From Rhizobium sp. AC27/96 (GTDB taxonomy: Bacteria; Pseudomonadota; Alphaproteobacteria; Rhizobiales; Rhizobiaceae), in assembly GCF_001692325.1 (NCBI RefSeq), contig NZ_LXKN01000075.1, forward strand, positions 170,349 to 234,348: 64,000 bases of DNA, written 5' to 3'. Below the pieces are notes generated by a model. That model ran no database searches. It was not told where the DNA came from and saw only the letters and a list, made by a program, of their open reading frames with translations. A program made the translations under genes and the position numbers. Positions 24,712-33,379 of this stretch are shown here, one piece after another; the first letter of the stretch is position 1, and each line of letters begins with the position of its first letter.

Positions 24712-26301
24712 ATGGGCGATCATGACTACATCATCGTCGGCAGCGGCATAAATGCGCTTGTCGCAGCCGCCATGCTTGGCAAGAAGGGCCACAAGGTGCT
24801 CGTCCTCGAGCGCAACGACCGCATTGGCGGTTGCCTGCGCACCGAGGAGATCACCGAGCCCGGCTTTATCCATGATGTCATGGCGACGACCATGGTGCTG
24901 TTCCTGACATCGCCGGCCTATGGCGCCATCGGCAAGGACCTTGAGGCACGCGGCCTCGAATTCGCCCATGCCGATCTTCCCACAGGTGTGGTCCGGCCCG
25001 ATGGCTCGCATGTTATCTTTTCCAAGGACAGGCGGCGGAACATCGCCACCTTCGACGAACTGTCGCTCGGCGACGGACAGACCTTCTCCCGCGAGATGGA
25101 TGCGCTTGCCGCCGATGCTCCCTTTCTCTTTTCCCTACTCGGCGGTTCCTTGTGGTCGGGCTCGACGCTGAAGAGCGTTGCCGGCCAAGGCTGGAATCGC
25201 GGCCTGCGCAAGCTCGCCGCCTGGTTCGGAGAAGCCCTGACACCGGCGCGCGGCTATCTTGAAACCAGCTACCGGTCAGAAGATATCCACGCGCTATGGG
25301 CGCCCTGGGTGCTGCATTGCGGCCTTGGCCCGGAGAGTGCCTATTCCGCAGAAATGCTGAAGGTCATCGGCTTTGCGCTGGAGCTTGGCGGCGCACCGAT
25401 CGTCAAGGGTGGCGCGGGAACTCTGCTGACGGCTTTCGAGCGGCTGATTACCGACAATGGCGGCGAAATCCGCGTCGGCGCCGACGTCGAGGCCGTCATT
25501 CCAGGCCCTAATCGCCGCGCCGACGGCGTGCGTCTTGCAACTGGCGAAACACTGAGCGCCAAGTCGGGCGTGATCTGCTCGGTAACACCCAACCAACTCT
25601 ACGATCGGCTGATGAAGGATTGGCCGGATCCGATGCCGGCCGAAGTGAAAACTGGCGTCGCCAACTATCGCTACGGCAAGGGCGACATGCAGATACACTA
25701 CGCCTTGTCCGAACCGCCGCGCTGGAAGTCCAATGCCGAACTCGGCAAGGTGGCGCTGCTGCATCTGACGCCGGGCCTTGACGGTGTCTCCCGAGCCGCC
25801 AATGAATGCGAACGGGGGCTGTTGCCCGCCGAACCCACCGTCTGCGTCGGCCAACCCGTCGCGCTTGATCCGAGCCGCGCGCCGGAAGGCAAGTCGATCC
25901 TCTGGCTGCAGCTTCCCGAAGCGCCGCGCCACATCAAGGGAGATGCTGCGGGCGAGATCCCGACGCCGGCAGACGGCCGCTGGACGGAAGAGGTGCGCGA
26001 GCACTATGCCGACCGCATCGACGCGCTGCTTGCAAGTCATATCGAGAATTTCGCCGGCATAAAGCTCGCACGCCGCGCCTATTCGCCGGGTGATCTCGAA
26101 GCCATGAACATGAACCTTGTCGGCGGTGACCCCTATGGCGGCTATTGCGGCCTTGACCAGTTTTTCATCTGGCGGCCCTTCAAGTCATCTGTTAACCACC
26201 GCACCCACATAACGGGGCTCTACCATATCGGTGCCTCCGCGCATCCCGGTCCGGGCCTGGGTGGAGGCTCCGGTTTTCTGCTCGCATCATCGCTGAAATA
26301 A
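24712..26301 (+). CDS. FAD-dependent oxidoreductase 2, phytoene-desaturase/PYROXD2-like
   Basis: The 529-residue flavoprotein is related to the one at 21888-23456. It has GSGINA as a variant dinucleotide motif near residue 11, the IGGCLRTEE second motif and the C-terminal HIGASAHPGPGLGGGSG segment. The start at 24712 places GAGGGG 8 bases upstream; ATG at 24706 is only 2 bases from that site. It lies between the isatin hydrolase and MarR 2 genes on the same strand (77- and 24-base gaps), so it is probably co-transcribed. The two oxidoreductases might form a heteromer or act on successive intermediates; no substrate can be assigned. Confidence 0.83.
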   Translation: MGDHDYIIVGSGINALVAAAMLGKKGHKVLVLERNDRIGGCLRTEEITEPGFIHDVMATTMVLFLTSPAYGAIGKDLEARGLEFAHADLPTGVVRPDGSHVIFSKDRRRNIATFDELSLGDGQTFSREMDALAADAPFLFSLLGGSLWSGSTLKSVAGQGWNRGLRKLAAWFGEALTPARGYLETSYRSEDIHALWAPWVLHCGLGPESAYSAEMLKVIGFALELGGAPIVKGGAGTLLTAFERLITDNGGEIRVGADVEAVIPGPNRRADGVRLATGETLSAKSGVICSVTPNQLYDRLMKDWPDPMPAEVKTGVANYRYGKGDMQIHYALSEPPRWKSNAELGKVALLHLTPGLDGVSRAANECERGLLPAEPTVCVGQPVALDPSRAPEGKSILWLQLPEAPRHIKGDAAGEIPTPADGRWTEEVREHYADRIDALLASHIENFAGIKLARRAYSPGDLEAMNMNLVGGDPYGGYCGLDQFFIWRPFKSSVNHRTHITGLYHIGASAHPGPGLGGGSGFLLASSLK

Positions 26302-26325
26302 CAAGTTTCCTGGGGAGGATCGTCG

Positions 26326-26832
26326 ATGGAAGAGCGGTTTTCAGGCACCGTTTTGAGGCGCAAGCGGGACGAAACCGCAAAGCGCCCGACCATGGGCGAA
26401 ATCGGCCTCAATCATTTCGCGCCCTATCTGATGAACCGGCTGATGGCTCGCTGGAACGCCAATCTGTCGGAGGAGTTGCGCGAATACGACATGACGACCG
26501 CCAAGATGCGGGCGCTCGCGGTCCTCAGCGTCTCGTCAAGCCTCACGATCAACGAACTCTCGGTCTTTGCCGTCACCGAACAATCGACGATGAGCCGCAC
26601 GCTCGACTCTCTCGAGCGCCAGGGCTTCATCCGCCGCCAGCCGCGCGCCGAAGACATGCGCATCCGCGACGTCTCGATCACCGAAGAAGGCCGCGCCGCC
26701 TTCGAGAGGGTTTGGCCAACCATGTACGATCTGTTCCTGCAGATGTTCGACGGGGTCGAGGAAGCCGAATATCGCGGCTTCATCTCGACCCTGCACAAGG
26801 TGCTTCATAACATCCGCAAGCACGAGATCTGA
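26326..26832 (+). CDS. MarR-family transcriptional regulator 2
   Basis: The 168-residue winged-helix regulator has an unusually long, basic N-terminal tail before the first MarR helix. Its recognition region is EQSTMSRTLDSLERQGFIRR and the wing follows (AEDMRIRDVSITEEG). GGAGG lies 6-7 bases before the ATG, and the gene follows FAD oxidoreductase 2 by 24 bases in an operon with isatin hydrolase. It is a good candidate for binding the motif shared by the isatin hydrolase and oxidoreductase promoters, with an aromatic acid or CoA ester as inducer. This is inference from position. Confidence 0.88.
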   Translation: MEERFSGTVLRRKRDETAKRPTMGEIGLNHFAPYLMNRLMARWNANLSEELREYDMTTAKMRALAVLSVSSSLTINELSVFAVTEQSTMSRTLDSLERQGFIRRQPRAEDMRIRDVSITEEGRAAFERVWPTMYDLFLQMFDGVEEAEYRGFISTLHKVLHNIRKHEI

Positions 26833-26839
26833 CGAGGCG

Positions 26840-27313
26840 TCAGCCGCGTCGGGCGGCTTCGATCGCCGCAACGTCGATTTTCCTCATGGTCATCATCGCA
26901 TCGAATGCGCGCTTTGCTTCATCGCCACCGACTTTAAGTGCCTCAGTGAGCACGCGCGGCGTGATCTGCCAGGAGATGCCCCATTTGTCCTTGCACCAGC
27001 CGCACTCGCTTTCCTGGCCGCCATTGCCGACAATGGCATTCCAGTAGCGGTCGGTTTCTTCCTGGCTGTCCGTTGCGATCTGAAAGGAAAAGGCTTCGTT
27101 GTGCTTGATCCCCGAGCCGCCGTTCAGCCCCATGCAGGCGACCCCGGCAACCGTGAATTCGACAACCAGCACGTCTCCCTGTTCGCCGGCCGGATAATTT
27201 CCCGGCGCGCGAATAACGGCAGTCACCTTGCTGTCTGGAAAAACATCGGCATAAAACCGCGCGGCGGCCTCAGCTTCCTTGTCGTACCACAAGCAGATCG
27301 TGTTCTTGGACAT
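26840..27313 (-). CDS. VOC/PhnB-like glyoxalase-fold protein
   Basis: The 157-residue single-domain protein of the PhnB/3-demethylubiquinone-methyltransferase-like VOC group starts MSKNTICLWYD and contains the LNGGSGIKHNEAFSFQI and CGWCKDKWGISWQI segments typical of this group. ATG at 27313 follows GGAGG at 8 bases; a longer in-frame start at 27415 is not supported. It converges with MarR 2, with 7 bases between the stops. No enzymatic role is established for close relatives. A link to the island is not evident, and it may be a bystander gene. Confidence 0.8.
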   Translation of the reverse strand: MSKNTICLWYDKEAEAAARFYADVFPDSKVTAVIRAPGNYPAGEQGDVLVVEFTVAGVACMGLNGGSGIKHNEAFSFQIATDSQEETDRYWNAIVGNGGQESECGWCKDKWGISWQITPRVLTEALKVGGDEAKRAFDAMMTMRKIDVAAIEAARRG

Positions 27314-27515
27314 TGGTTTTCCTCCCCATTGGCGTCCCATTGCCTTCTTCACATAAGACAGGGCTCGCCTTTGTCCACCCCATGTAAGACATTGGGAAGA
27401 CACAAGGGAAATCACGACGAAATGCCGGGCCTTCGATTGAAAAGGCCCGACTTCCCAATGATTTCTTCCGGATTTTTTCGCCTTGCGCGCTGCCTACGCG
27501 GGCGATAGGCGGCGC

Positions 27516-29075
27516 TTACAACGTCTCAACCGTCTTCAGCGCCCCATCCAATGCAACCCCATTTTCATCCAGCAGCGCCGCCTGACGAAGCCGCTTCATC
27601 CAAGCGGCTCCATCTTCGCGCTCGCGCAACATTGACACCGCCGACATCACGCGATCGAACTTCGACAGACCGCGCGCATGCGTATCGGAATAGCCTTTGA
27701 CGAGGCGACGATTGTTCAGCACCTCGACGGCCAGATCGTAGTTCACGGCCAGCAGGTTGGTCGCCGCCGTCAGCCACGCCTCACGATGTTCGACCTCGCG
27801 CAAGTGGCGCAGCGTACCACGGCGTGTACGGCGCAACGCTGAAACCATATAGAGGCTGAGGAACCAGAAAAGCGTGCCAGTCTTGACGCGACGGCCCTTG
27901 TTGACCATGCGATCGAGACGATCGAAGAGCTTCGGCCGGTTCTCGATCCACAGACCCAAAGCCTTCGGCATGGTGCCGCAGACTTCCTCCATGCGCGGAT
28001 GCATGTATTCGGTCATGTAGACGATCTGATCGTCCTTGGCGCCGACCTCCTTGCGCACGCGCTCGAAGCGCGATCCACGCACCTTCAGATCGGCAACGCG
28101 GATGACATCGTCATAGGCCATGGCAACGGCAACATATTTCGCCGCTTGCACGGTGAAGGCAAAATCCTTGTCCGCGCCGCCGGCCTTGCGGTCGAGCGCA
28201 TGAAGAGCTGCCACGCGGGTCAGATACTCGTCGGCGTAAGCAGGGTCCTGATAGTCGGTCAGCCTCTTCGCGCCAGCAAACAGCAGCGGGTGAGCCGCTT
28301 CCGGAAATTCCGAGCGGATGCGATTGACCAAGCGGTCGAGTGCCGGATGGCCGGCCGTTTCGGGCAGAACATCGAAATGCTTCGGCGGCGTCGCCGAGAC
28401 AGCATCGCGCGGCTTGTCCTTGGCCCGATCAAAGGCAGCATTGAATGCCTTGAGGCTCGGTTCGATGCCCTTGCCGCCGGCGCGGATCATCGCCTCGAAA
28501 GCGGGCTTACCGAACGGCAAGGCACCGGAGCCGGCCAGCGCGCCGAACATCGAGGCAGAAATCACGCTGCCATTCTTGACGGCCATCGTTTCCATGTCGA
28601 AGGCGATAGTGCGCTTGGCGGCGAAATCCGTCGCCTCGACAACGACCTCGGGATTGCCGATACCGTCGCCCGGCTTTTCCTTTTCGCCCACCGCGAAGGA
28701 GCGGTGCGTCGAGGCGATCAACACCGTCTTGTCCGGCGTGACCAGACCGCGCAACACGGAACGGCCGGCCTCCATCAGCTCCGCCGCCATGACGACGTCG
28801 ACATCACCCGGCGTCGGCATCAGCGAAAAGATCGGCGCGTGACCATCCTTCGCCGGCAGCATTTCGATATAATAGATCGTCGCGCCCGTTCGTTGCGCCA
28901 CGCCGGGAACCGACGTTGTCTGCGCCATCCACCCCTCGGCCTCGGCCAGACCGACGATCCAGTCGGCAAGCACGCCGCCGCCCTGCCCGCCCATGGCGAG
29001 AACGGCAAGCGACAGCGGCTTGTCCGTGGAAAGTCTGTTTGCGCCAAGATCACTCATGCTCACATGCTCGTTCAT
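27516..29075 (-). CDS. Indolepyruvate/2-oxoacid oxidoreductase, beta-type subunit with DUF6537-like C-terminal region
   Basis: The 519-residue subunit has an N-terminal pyruvate-ferredoxin-oxidoreductase gamma-type domain (about residues 20-210, with the nucleotide-binding AMGGQGGGVLADWIV) and a long C-terminal helical region (about 240-510) found in IorB-like proteins of aerobic proteobacteria. It pairs with the catalytic TPP/Fe-S subunit encoded 9 bases upstream. Together they oxidatively decarboxylate an aryl 2-oxoacid to an acyl-CoA. Database names would suggest indolepyruvate to indoleacetyl-CoA. The surrounding isatin hydrolase and 2-aminobenzoyl-CoA genes suggest instead that isatinate (2-aminophenylglyoxylate) could be converted to 2-aminobenzoyl-CoA. 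Confidence 0.85.
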   Translation of the reverse strand: MNEHVSMSDLGANRLSTDKPLSLAVLAMGGQGGGVLADWIVGLAEAEGWMAQTTSVPGVAQRTGATIYYIEMLPAKDGHAPIFSLMPTPGDVDVVMAAELMEAGRSVLRGLVTPDKTVLIASTHRSFAVGEKEKPGDGIGNPEVVVEATDFAAKRTIAFDMETMAVKNGSVISASMFGALAGSGALPFGKPAFEAMIRAGGKGIEPSLKAFNAAFDRAKDKPRDAVSATPPKHFDVLPETAGHPALDRLVNRIRSEFPEAAHPLLFAGAKRLTDYQDPAYADEYLTRVAALHALDRKAGGADKDFAFTVQAAKYVAVAMAYDDVIRVADLKVRGSRFERVRKEVGAKDDQIVYMTEYMHPRMEEVCGTMPKALGLWIENRPKLFDRLDRMVNKGRRVKTGTLFWFLSLYMVSALRRTRRGTLRHLREVEHREAWLTAATNLLAVNYDLAVEVLNNRRLVKGYSDTHARGLSKFDRVMSAVSMLREREDGAAWMKRLRQAALLDENGVALDGALKTVETL

Positions 29076-29084
29076 ATCGCCCTC

Positions 29085-31238
29085 TCAATCCGAAAAGACG
29101 ACGCGGCCGGCGCGACGACGCGCCTGCAGCCAGCCGATGACGGCAGAGCGAAGGCGGGCAGCGAAACGATCCCAGCCCGTGGGGTTGTGAATGATATCGG
29201 CACGATAGAAGGACGGACAGAGGACGGCGGCCTCCGAGACTTCACCGCAATTGCCGCAGCCGACACAATTATTGTCGATCGCCGCCACCGGATCGTCCTT
29301 CAGCGGATCGTCGGTATGCTTGACCGATAGTGACGGACAGCCCGAAAGCCGGATGCAGGCGTGATCGCCGGTGCAGACGTCCTCATCGACACCGAAGCGT
29401 TCCTTGACCATGCGCTTGCCGTCTTTCACAGCCTTGGCGAATAGCGGCTTCACCCGGCGCTGCTTGTTGAGCATGCATTCCGAGGAAGCGACGATGATCT
29501 TCGGCCCCGGCTCTTTCGAGGTCAGCGCCTCGCGCAACGTGTCGCGCATCTTCGCGACATCATAGGTGCGGTCGATCTGGCGGACCCAGGTGGCGCCGAT
29601 GCCTTTCACCGCATTGACGATGGAATTGTTGGTCTTGCGGCGCGGGTTCAGCGCTCGCGAGGACGGGATGTCCTGTCCGCCGGTTGCTGCCGAGTAAAAA
29701 TTATCGACGACGAGGATGACGCCATCCTGCTTGTTGAAGACGGCATTGCCGACCGAGGTCGCCAGACCATTGTGCCAGAAACCGCCGTCTCCCATGACGG
29801 AAATGGCACGCTTGTCTGCCGCGACATTGAAGGCCGAGGCGGCAGCCGGGCCAAGCCCGTAGCCCATGGTCGTGCTGCCCAGATTGAACGGCGGCAGGAT
29901 CGAGAACAGGTGGCAGCCAATATCGCCGGAGATGTGATGCTGACCGAGTTCACCCTCGACCATCTTCATCGCGGCAAAGATCGGCCGTTCGGGACAGCCG
30001 ATGCAGAAGCCCGGCGGGCGTGGCGGCACGACTTCGGCGAGCGCCTTGATCTTCGGATCGTTGAGAACAGGCGACGGATCCGGCAGCGGCGGTTGGTTGC
30101 CGAGCAGTACACGCTGATGCATCTCCAGGAAGTTCTTGATGCCCTTCATCAGGACAGGCGCGGTATATTCCCCGCCCATCGGCAGGACATCCTTGCCGGC
30201 AACCTTGGTCTGGATATCGCGGCGGCGCAGGATCGTGTTCAGCGACTGCTCGATATACTCGGGCGCGCCCTCCTCGACCAGCAGCACGGCTTTCTTGTTG
30301 GCGCAGAACTCGGCCATCTGATCATCGATCAGCGGATAGGCGACGTTGAGGACATAGAGAGGCACGGCGGAATTGCCGTAGACATCGGCAAGGCCAAGTT
30401 GCTGGAGCGCACGCATGACGCCATTATAGGCGCCGCCGAGCAGGATGATGCCGACCTCGCCTTCGGACGGGCCGAAATATTCGTTGAGCTGACGCTGCTT
30501 GATGAACTCGACAGCCGCCGGCCAGCGCTTCTCCAGCTTCTCCTTCTCATGCAGGAAGGATGCGGGCGGCAGCACGATACGGTTGACGTCGCGGATCGGA
30601 TTTTCGAGCGCCTGCTTCAGTGTGTAGTCCGGCCGCTTATTGTCCTTGGCGACGAACTGGCCGTGGACATGACAGCTGCGGATGCCGACTTGCAGCATGA
30701 CAGGCGTGTTGGACGCCTCCGACAGCTCGAAGCCTTCCTCGACAGCCTGCACGATCGACGGCAGGTTCGGGCGCGGGTTCAGCAGCCACATCTGCGATTT
30801 CATCGCATAGGCATGGCTGCGCTCCTGCATGATCGAGGAGCCTTCGCCGTAATCCTCGCCGATGATGATCAGCGCACCGCCGGTGACGCCACCCGAGGAC
30901 AGGTTGGAAAGCGCATCGGAGGCAACATTCGTGCCCGCCGTCGATTTCCAGGTGACGGCGCCGCGCACCGGATACATGACGGAGGCTGACAGCATTGCGG
31001 CGGCGGCCGCCTCAGAGGCCGAAGTCTCGAAGTGGACGCCGAGATCTTCCATCACGTCCTTGGCATCGGCCAGCACGTCCATGAGATGGGAAATCGGCGA
31101 CCCCTGATAGCCGCCGACATAGGAAACGCCCGACTGCAGGAGTGCCTTGGTGATCGCGAGAATACCCTCGCCCCGGAAGATATCACCTTCCCCGAGCTTC
31201 AGATCCTCGACCTCGCGCGCAAAAGACCGCTCGGCCAT
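29085..31238 (-). CDS. Indolepyruvate/2-oxoacid ferredoxin oxidoreductase, alpha-type catalytic subunit
   Basis: The 717-residue subunit has an N-terminal pyrimidine-binding domain, a TPP domain (GDGGFWHNGL and the following VDN around residues 480-510) and a C-terminal ferredoxin-like region with two cysteine groups (Cys622/628/634 and Cys658/661/664/674) for [4Fe-4S] clusters. AAAGGGG lies 7 bases before the ATG. It forms a two-gene operon with the beta-type subunit. The operon is divergent from the peptide-type ABC transporter, and island motif 2 lies 43-57 bases upstream. Electron transfer to ferredoxin, NAD or the respiratory chain cannot be read from sequence. Whether the substrate is indolepyruvate or an arylglyoxylate needs testing. 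Confidence 0.87.
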   Translation of the reverse strand: MAERSFAREVEDLKLGEGDIFRGEGILAITKALLQSGVSYVGGYQGSPISHLMDVLADAKDVMEDLGVHFETSASEAAAAAMLSASVMYPVRGAVTWKSTAGTNVASDALSNLSSGGVTGGALIIIGEDYGEGSSIMQERSHAYAMKSQMWLLNPRPNLPSIVQAVEEGFELSEASNTPVMLQVGIRSCHVHGQFVAKDNKRPDYTLKQALENPIRDVNRIVLPPASFLHEKEKLEKRWPAAVEFIKQRQLNEYFGPSEGEVGIILLGGAYNGVMRALQQLGLADVYGNSAVPLYVLNVAYPLIDDQMAEFCANKKAVLLVEEGAPEYIEQSLNTILRRRDIQTKVAGKDVLPMGGEYTAPVLMKGIKNFLEMHQRVLLGNQPPLPDPSPVLNDPKIKALAEVVPPRPPGFCIGCPERPIFAAMKMVEGELGQHHISGDIGCHLFSILPPFNLGSTTMGYGLGPAAASAFNVAADKRAISVMGDGGFWHNGLATSVGNAVFNKQDGVILVVDNFYSAATGGQDIPSSRALNPRRKTNNSIVNAVKGIGATWVRQIDRTYDVAKMRDTLREALTSKEPGPKIIVASSECMLNKQRRVKPLFAKAVKDGKRMVKERFGVDEDVCTGDHACIRLSGCPSLSVKHTDDPLKDDPVAAIDNNCVGCGNCGEVSEAAVLCPSFYRADIIHNPTGWDRFAARLRSAVIGWLQARRRAGRVVFSD

Positions 31239-31280
31239 AACGTTACCCCTTTGCCCTATGGGCTTCTTCTAAATCATTTG

Positions 31281-31295
31281 CAAAATCATATTTTG
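31281..31295. promoter_or_regulatory. Island motif 2 copy (CAAAAT-CAT-ATTTTG)
   Basis: Perfect 6-base arms flank the same CAT spacer as the copy before isatin hydrolase. It lies 43-57 bases upstream of the oxidoreductase ATG, a normal repressor position. Confidence 0.6.
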
Positions 31296-31421
31296 AACTT
31301 CCGCAGACTGTCAACGAGCAAATATGCGGCATGGCGAAACGGATTCGCGTTTACGGATGGGAAGCAAGCCGCCTTCCTCCGATAAGAAGGTCCCAAGAAA
31401 TCATCGCAAACTATGTCTATA

Positions 31422-31435
31422 TATGCAAATGCATA
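31422..31435. promoter_or_regulatory. Inverted repeat TATGCA-AA-TGCATA
   Basis: Perfect 6-base arms with an AA spacer, the same geometry as TGATCA-AA-TGATCA at 15416. It lies midway between the divergent operons. Confidence 0.4.
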
Positions 31436-31527
31436 AAATATATGCGCATTGCTGGACACGCTGGGAAACGAAGATCGCGATTTTGGCGAACGTCCAGAGA
31501 AAGCGCTTGCCGCTCTGAAATACTTAT

Positions 31528-31539
31528 TTTAGGATTAAA
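31528..31539. promoter_or_regulatory. Island motif 1 copy (TTTAGGATTAAA)
   Basis: It matches TTTAAGCTTAAA at 10 of 12 positions with TTTT...AAAA ends and lies 77-88 bases upstream of the peptide-type binding-protein start. Confidence 0.4.
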
Positions 31540-31615
31540 ACATTCCGATAATAAATCGCCAGCGGCAGGTGGAGCGTCATGCTTTTCTGCCGCTTAACAG
31601 GGGAACGGAGTGACC

Positions 31616-33151
31616 ATGACTAAGCTTACTCGGCGCGAGGCCCTGAGCCTCGGCGCAGCTGCATTCTTGACTGGAATTCTGGCGGGCAGGACGCATGTGG
31701 AAGCTGCCGAAGCCGGCACGCTGACCATCGCCTTCAACGTCAACCTGCCTTCTTTCGACCCGACCACGGGACCGTCGGCGGTCAATCCGTCGATCCAGGC
31801 GATCTATCGCTCGGTCTTCGATCAGTTCATCGGCCAGGGACCGGACCTGAAATTCCAGCCGGGCCTTTTGACCGCCTGGGGTTGGAACGACGACAAGACC
31901 AAGGTCTGGATGGACGTCCGCGAAGGCGTCACCTGGCATGACGGCTCCAAGTTCACGCCGGACGATATCGTCTGGTCGCTGGAGCGGGCCGCCAAGCAGG
32001 AGACCGGCAACCCGATCCAGTTCATCTGGTCGACCACCAATAATTACAAGGTGGAAGGCAACCGCATCACCGGCGATGTCGTCCGCTTCGAGCCGACCTT
32101 CTTCAAATGGATGGCCTTCCTCACCGGCTATGTCCTGCCGAAGGACTATTACACCAAGGTGGGCGCCGAAGGCTTTGAGAAGAAGCCTGTCGGCACCGGC
32201 CCCTATATGGTCGATGCCTATGAGGGCAATTCCTATCTGCGCCTGAAGGCGAACCCGAATTATTTCGGCGGCAAGCCGGCCTTCGACACGGTCATTTTCA
32301 AGTTCGTGCCCGACACGACAAGCCGTGTGGCCGAGATCGAATCCGGCTCGTCGGACGTAACGCTGGAAATCCCCTATGAGGATTTCGATCGGCTGAAGAA
32401 GAAGTCCGGCCTTGCAGGTGTTGCCACGCCGATCTCCGATATCGGCATGATATTCATCAGCAACGTCGACCCGATGCTCGACAAGAACGTGCGCCTCGCC
32501 GCCAATATGGCGATCGACAAGGAAGCGATCATCAAGCGTCTGCTGCGCGGCTACGGCAAGCCGCTGTCGACGCTGGAGGCGCCTGAGTACGAAGCCTACG
32601 ACGCATCAGTCAAAATCCCTTATGATCCGGAACAGGCAAAGAAGCTCCTGGCCGCCAGTGGCTATTCGCCGGCAAAGCCGGTCAAGTTTGCAATCAAGAC
32701 CACCCGCGGCTTCAAGCCGAAGGACTATGAGATGATCCAGGCGATCGTCGGCATGTGGCGCAAGGTCGGCATCGAGGCTGAAATCGAAGTCTACGAAATC
32801 GCCAAGCATTACGAGTTGCGCGCCGCCCACCAGCTCGGCCCCGCCGCCTTCTACAATTGGGGCAATGCCATCGGCGACCCCACGACCTCGACGGGTTTCG
32901 CCATGTTCGGCCCCTCGCCGCATTCGGCCTGGAAGACCAAGGATGTCGACGACATGCTCGGCCCGCTCTGGGTGGAAAAGGACGAGGCCAAGCGCATTGC
33001 CGGCTGGAAGGCTGCAATCAAGTACATCGCCGAACAGGGCTATGTGATCCCGCTGCTGCAATATGTTCAGCCGATCGTCTATAAATCGAGCCTGAAAGTG
33101 ACGCCGAACGTATCCGGCGCGCTGCAGCCGACGCTGGTGTCGAAGGGTTGA
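31616..33151 (+). CDS. ABC transporter substrate-binding protein, peptide/nickel/opine family (family 5)
   Basis: The 511-residue periplasmic protein has a Tat-type signal (TRREALSLGAAAF, residues 4-16; cleavage near VEAAEA). The large two-lobed family-5 fold follows, with LLTAWGWNDDKTKVWMDVREGVTWHDG typical of DppA/OppA-like proteins (quoted in part: GVTWHDG). Such systems import peptides but in rhizobia also opines, sugars and aromatic conjugates. ATG at 31616 has GGAG 5 bases upstream. It is the first gene of a complete five-gene transporter operon in the island, so it probably imports the catabolic substrate or a conjugate of it. Confidence 0.92.
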   Translation: MTKLTRREALSLGAAAFLTGILAGRTHVEAAEAGTLTIAFNVNLPSFDPTTGPSAVNPSIQAIYRSVFDQFIGQGPDLKFQPGLLTAWGWNDDKTKVWMDVREGVTWHDGSKFTPDDIVWSLERAAKQETGNPIQFIWSTTNNYKVEGNRITGDVVRFEPTFFKWMAFLTGYVLPKDYYTKVGAEGFEKKPVGTGPYMVDAYEGNSYLRLKANPNYFGGKPAFDTVIFKFVPDTTSRVAEIESGSSDVTLEIPYEDFDRLKKKSGLAGVATPISDIGMIFISNVDPMLDKNVRLAANMAIDKEAIIKRLLRGYGKPLSTLEAPEYEAYDASVKIPYDPEQAKKLLAASGYSPAKPVKFAIKTTRGFKPKDYEMIQAIVGMWRKVGIEAEIEVYEIAKHYELRAAHQLGPAAFYNWGNAIGDPTTSTGFAMFGPSPHSAWKTKDVDDMLGPLWVEKDEAKRIAGWKAAIKYIAEQGYVIPLLQYVQPIVYKSSLKVTPNVSGALQPTLVSKG

Positions 33152-33192
33152 TACCTCTAGCTTTGACCGTGTGGCCTTGCCCCTCACCCTAG

Positions 33193-33308
33193 CCCTCTCC
33201 CCGCTTGCGGGGAGAGGGAACGACCTCTGTGCCCTCGCCTAAGAAGGCGACGGGAAGGGAGGCTGTAAGTGCTTCTGTCCCCTTCTCCCCGTCAAGACGG
33301 GGAGAAGG
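33193..33308. repeat. Pair of rhizobial CTCTCCCCG/CTTCTCCCCG palindromes
   Basis: CCCTCTCCCCGC/GCGGGGAGAGGG (33193-33218, 12-bp stem) and CCTTCTCCCCGTC/GACGGGGAGAAGG (33281-33308, 13-bp stem) lie between the binding-protein and permease genes, in flanking sequence from about 33175 to 33330 typical of dispersed intergenic repeats. They may also dampen expression of the permeases relative to the binding protein. Confidence 0.75.
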
Positions 33309-33379
33309 TGGCCGATAGGCCGGATGAGGGATCTGTACTCTCCATTTGCCACCAGCCGTGCGATCGGATTTCATAACGA

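Larger units (their letters stand above)
31239..31615. other. Divergent promoter region: oxidoreductase operon / peptide ABC operon
   Basis: No gene is supported in this AT-richer 377-base gap. It contains three palindromic sites, listed separately. Confidence 0.7.

Noticed and set aside
27999..29330. 443-codon plus-strand open frame opposite the oxidoreductase genes
   Set aside because: It spans two real minus-strand genes and their junction; composition is typical of an antisense high-GC frame.
29772..30989. 405-codon plus-strand open frame
   Set aside because: Antisense to the catalytic TPP/Fe-S subunit with intact motifs.
27516..31238. Simple indolepyruvate-to-indoleacetyl-CoA (tryptophan/IAA) role for the oxidoreductase
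   Set aside because: Not excluded, but it leaves isatin hydrolase and the shared promoter motif unexplained, so I prefer isatinate as substrate.
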